DNA from: CAZKFA01 sp964551925 | GTDB taxonomy: Bacteria; Cyanobacteriota; Vampirovibrionia; LMEP-6097 | Direction of reading: 5' to 3' | Length of the DNA: 53,724 nucleotides | Assembly: GCA_964551925.1 (NCBI GenBank) | Contig: CAZKFA010000011.1 | Span: 1 to 53,724, forward strand | Part shown: positions 51,229 through 53,724 of the stretch, piece by piece | Layout of the letters: every line of letters begins with the position of its first letter | How positions within the stretch are numbered: position 1 is the stretch's first letter | Made by a program: the position numbers and the translations under genes | Notes under the pieces: model-generated | What the model saw: only the letters and a program-made list of their open reading frames with translations | Databases searched by the model: none | What the model was told of the DNA's origin: nothing

Positions 51229-53601
51229 CTATTCTTGCAGCACTGCGATATACATACCTAAAGAGTTGTTGGTGACAGCATTTAAGACTATCAGGGCACT
51301 ATCACTTGATATATAACCTCTGAATACTTTGCCATCAACAGTAAATGTAATGAAACCATTATCAGCAATAGTTGGTGTAGCTGAAGAATTGCTGGCTGGT
51401 ACAATCGATGAAGCGACTTCAGAGCTATCAGAGGTTCTACTTATAGTGTTTAAGGTTTGATCGACGAAGCTTAGATTTCCACCAGTAAATTCTAATGAGC
51501 CTGCCTTATGGTTAGAGATGGATATCCCACCATCGTTAGCAAAACTAACATCGTAGCTTAATAACTTATATGATTTACCATTTAAGTTTGGCGCTTCACT
51601 TGGTAGGCGCACAGCGATATTAAATTCTCTATTAGCATTATCTACTTCTGCCTTAACACGAGAACCTTCTTCATCAACTCTTTGTCCACTTTGACCTCTA
51701 TCAGCACTGTTGACAAAAACAATCACACCACCATCCGGACGTGGATAGCCTTCAAACACAGACGCACCTTCTTCCCCTGTGGATATAAGTATTTTACGAT
51801 TAGAGATGGATAGAGTGGCTTCACCATCGCTTTCTTGTTCATTTGAGCTGATGGTCACAGCATTTGAACAAGATTCACCAGAATATTCTCTTACAACTTC
51901 TACGTCATGGAAATTAGCAGTAGCTGATCCATCTTCAACCGTTACGATGCCATCTAAGCCTCTCATGGCAATACGTCCATCAGCATTGTAGTCAGCACCT
52001 GCTCCAACTAAACCATAATTACCATCCATTTGAGAGATAGAGAAGTCAGATTGTTTAACAATACTCGCAAACCCAATTGATAAATCGTTAGTCATCAAAG
52101 TATTATTAGAAGCTAATCTTGTTTCATTACCACCAGCCATAGCCCCAAAAAATAATCCTTCTCCTACTGGATAAAACTTCATGACTTCATCTTTATCTTT
52201 TGCCACAAAAGTTGTACCCATATTCGTGAAACTATTTTCACGAGCTGGTTGTATTACAGTCATAATATTTTGTGGATCAATCGTAACGAAAAGATTTGGA
52301 TTTCCATCTTTCATTTTAGTTGGATTAAATCTGTCTGTTGCTGCTTCTAGCTCATAACAAGCTTCCCCACCAGAACCAGTGATCAAAGCAGCTTCAGAAG
52401 ACAATACTGGGCGAGGCTTAATGTTAACGACACCAGCAGGAGTAGGGCGACTTAATCTTGCCCAACCTAATTGAATGCCATTAATAAAATGATGAGAACT
52501 GTAATAAACATTCTCATCACTGGTGCCAGATAATCTGGCAGTAAAAAATGCTGCATAATAATCACCAGCGACACCACCTGCTACTTCACCAAACTCACTA
52601 TCTGATTGGGTTACAACCTGTCCATCCACTACAGCAATCCCGTCCTCATCGTTAGCAACGCCTATCATATTAGTCATCACATCTGTAAAGCTTGTTTCCA
52701 AATTTCCTATGGTTTCATCAACAGTAGCTTCAATATTCGGATTAAATTCTTCGAACTGTTCTTGTATAGCTTGTAATTCATTAGCTTGGAAATGATCAAG
52801 ATCAATTTCTTCATTACCAATGGTTTGTCCTACCTTTTCAGCAATTTCGCTAAATATAAAGGTATTAACTGGATCAATCTTGATGTCTTCACCATCAACA
52901 AATACCGTCAAATCCGGTCCACCAGAACCTTGTAATACTGCAGCATAGTGCGCTCCTAATGTAGCACCTTCTGGTAGATCAAAATCAAAGTGTTGATTAC
53001 CATCTACAGTTGTTGTTGAGATTAGTTCCCCTAAACTACCATCAGCGTTAACTTCATACAATTTAACACTTGGACCTTGAAAAGAACTCGTACGGGTAGC
53101 TCTTGCATGACGCGGAGAACGAATTCTAAATTGATAATTCTCTTCATCATCCTCAGGAATTGAGATCGTACCACTGATATCTATGCCACCAACATCTATA
53201 CTTACAGTATCTGAATAGTTAGTCAAATCCAATTGGCGAGCAGTCTTATTAGCTACTCGTACTGAAAATGATACATCGCGATCAATACTTGAGGATTTCT
53301 TGAGAGTAAAAGTTACTGGTTGACTATTCCCTACTACTCCATTGGTATATGGGATTTGTATATTAGCGGGACTTACAGAGAAAATCTTTTTATTAAATTT
53401 AATTTGAGCTCTAATAACCCCAGTTTTACCTGCTAAAGCGCCCGGATTATCCTCCAGAGTAAAAGTTACGACTTCTGATCGATCAGCATTAGTAAATCTT
53501 AAATCCGTGTTGCTTGGAATAATTGGAATAGAAGCAAAAGCTCTAAGTCCAAACAGACAAAGAATGGCAGAAACTATAAAAAAATGACTACATTTTTTCA
53601 T
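51229..53601 (-). CDS. Large exported protein, 790 aa
   Basis: A signal peptide (about residues 1-23, ending AFASI) precedes a long acidic, Asn/Ser/Gly/Asp-rich beta-type protein with few Cys. Residues ~30-150 resemble immunoglobulin-like or Calx-beta-like beta-sandwich repeats (VTFTLEDNPGA, VTFTLKKSSSIDRDVSFSV). A middle part is helical (residues ~245-310), and the C-terminal half contains repeated short beta segments with GAGADYNADGRIAMRG-like Asp-rich loops. No sorting signal is recognised. It is probably a surface or secreted protein; the function is unknown. The -10 TATACT near 53628 gives a leader of about 20 nt. Confidence 0.8.
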   Translation of the reverse strand: MKKCSHFFIVSAILCLFGLRAFASIPIIPSNTDLRFTNADRSEVVTFTLEDNPGALAGKTGVIRAQIKFNKKIFSVSPANIQIPYTNGVVGNSQPVTFTLKKSSSIDRDVSFSVRVANKTARQLDLTNYSDTVSIDVGGIDISGTISIPEDDEENYQFRIRSPRHARATRTSSFQGPSVKLYEVNADGSLGELISTTTVDGNQHFDFDLPEGATLGAHYAAVLQGSGGPDLTVFVDGEDIKIDPVNTFIFSEIAEKVGQTIGNEEIDLDHFQANELQAIQEQFEEFNPNIEATVDETIGNLETSFTDVMTNMIGVANDEDGIAVVDGQVVTQSDSEFGEVAGGVAGDYYAAFFTARLSGTSDENVYYSSHHFINGIQLGWARLSRPTPAGVVNIKPRPVLSSEAALITGSGGEACYELEAATDRFNPTKMKDGNPNLFVTIDPQNIMTVIQPARENSFTNMGTTFVAKDKDEVMKFYPVGEGLFFGAMAGGNETRLASNNTLMTNDLSIGFASIVKQSDFSISQMDGNYGLVGAGADYNADGRIAMRGLDGIVTVEDGSATANFHDVEVVREYSGESCSNAVTISSNEQESDGEATLSISNRKILISTGEEGASVFEGYPRPDGGVIVFVNSADRGQSGQRVDEEGSRVKAEVDNANREFNIAVRLPSEAPNLNGKSYKLLSYDVSFANDGGISISNHKAGSLEFTGGNLSFVDQTLNTISRTSDSSEVASSIVPASNSSATPTIADNGFITFTVDGKVFRGYISSDSALIVLNAVTNNSLGMYIAVLQE

Positions 53602-53650
53602 ATTGCTCTACTATCGGGCAATAAGTATATTTTCTAAAGACCTCAATAAT

Positions 53651-53724
53651 CTACCAAGGTTTAAGGCTGTTTTTTGGCGGCGCGCCTGTTTTTCTTTGTT
53701 GAGGCGGTGCTGCCTCATTAGCAT
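53651..53724 (-). CDS. C-terminal end of a gene running off the window
   Basis: One minus-strand frame reads into the window as a Pro/Gln/Lys-rich tail (ANEAAPPQQRKTGAPP..., ending NSLKPW) and stops at 53651-53653, about 50 bp before the next gene. A second open frame on the same strand begins with ATG and is Arg/Lys-rich, so the choice is uncertain. Too little is present to name a product. Confidence 0.35.
   Translation of the reverse strand, partial: ANEAAPPQQRKTGAPPKNSLKPW

Noticed and set aside
51077..51316. Plus-strand frame of 79 residues at the end of the 790-residue protein gene.
   Set aside because: Half of it is antisense to the confident gene, the start is GTG and no promoter or Shine-Dalgarno is seen.

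Overview
The window is a compact, A+T-rich bacterial chromosome segment with about 45 protein genes, one tRNA gene and no transposase, phage or CRISPR. An outer-membrane-type beta-barrel, a large AsmA/TamB-like protein, an MscS channel and many exported proteins point to a two-membrane cell. The closest lineage cannot be fixed from the sequence alone. Operators resembling cyanobacterial Pho boxes, a PdtaS/PdtaR-type pair and a GatD-like amidotransferase would suit a non-photosynthetic relative of Cyanobacteria (Melainabacteria-like), but this is a weak inference.

Layout. 1-8.6 kb is mostly minus strand: panB, a purine nucleoside phosphorylase, an M14 carboxypeptidase, folE2, a His-rich barrel protein, hisI, a PAP2 phosphatase, a glycosyltransferase and a spermidine synthase-like gene. 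8.7-15.5 kb holds exported proteins of unknown role, tRNA-Ala, a TPR protein, an HD-GYP protein and a creatininase-family hydrolase. 15.5-20 kb holds hisB and a bufferin-type RiPP locus: a secreted precursor with 11 Cys in E-G/A-x-C-G repeats, its MNIO/DUF692 maturase, the DUF2063 partner, and a 512-residue protein of unknown family that follows in the same apparent operon. 20-31 kb holds rsmI, mscS, panE, hemW, the AsmA-like giant, a short CCA/poly(A) polymerase-like enzyme and aroA. 31-35.6 kb holds four unknown minus-strand genes, three of them with the same two-repeat operator, diverging from a chaperonin that resembles archaeal/eukaryotic group II chaperonins rather than GroEL. 35.6-42.4 kb holds leuC, gatD-like, glcE-glcF, murC and rpsT. 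42.4-50.8 kb holds a candidate small RNA, a TPR protein, tyrS, a PdtaS/PdtaR-like pair, rpsR, rpmB, a charged unknown protein and aroC. The right end holds a large exported protein and the tail of another gene.

Window-wide patterns. (1) Many start codons sit 6-12 nt downstream of a TGnTATAAT-like extended -10 box with no Shine-Dalgarno sequence, which predicts leaderless mRNAs; a few genes (bufA and the Pho-box-like genes) instead have a 5' UTR and a strong Shine-Dalgarno. (2) All five confident convergent CDS pairs overlap tail to tail by 25-39 bp. (3) Three intergenic ~120-bp elements keep the same paired architecture while the paired bases change, and a fourth, shorter relative shares their core. 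(4) A separate short palindrome, AACCCTATAGT/ACTATAGGGTT, recurs three times.

The most promising systems are the bufferin locus with its extra gene, the group II-like chaperonin beside the operator-controlled genes, and the covarying intergenic elements.
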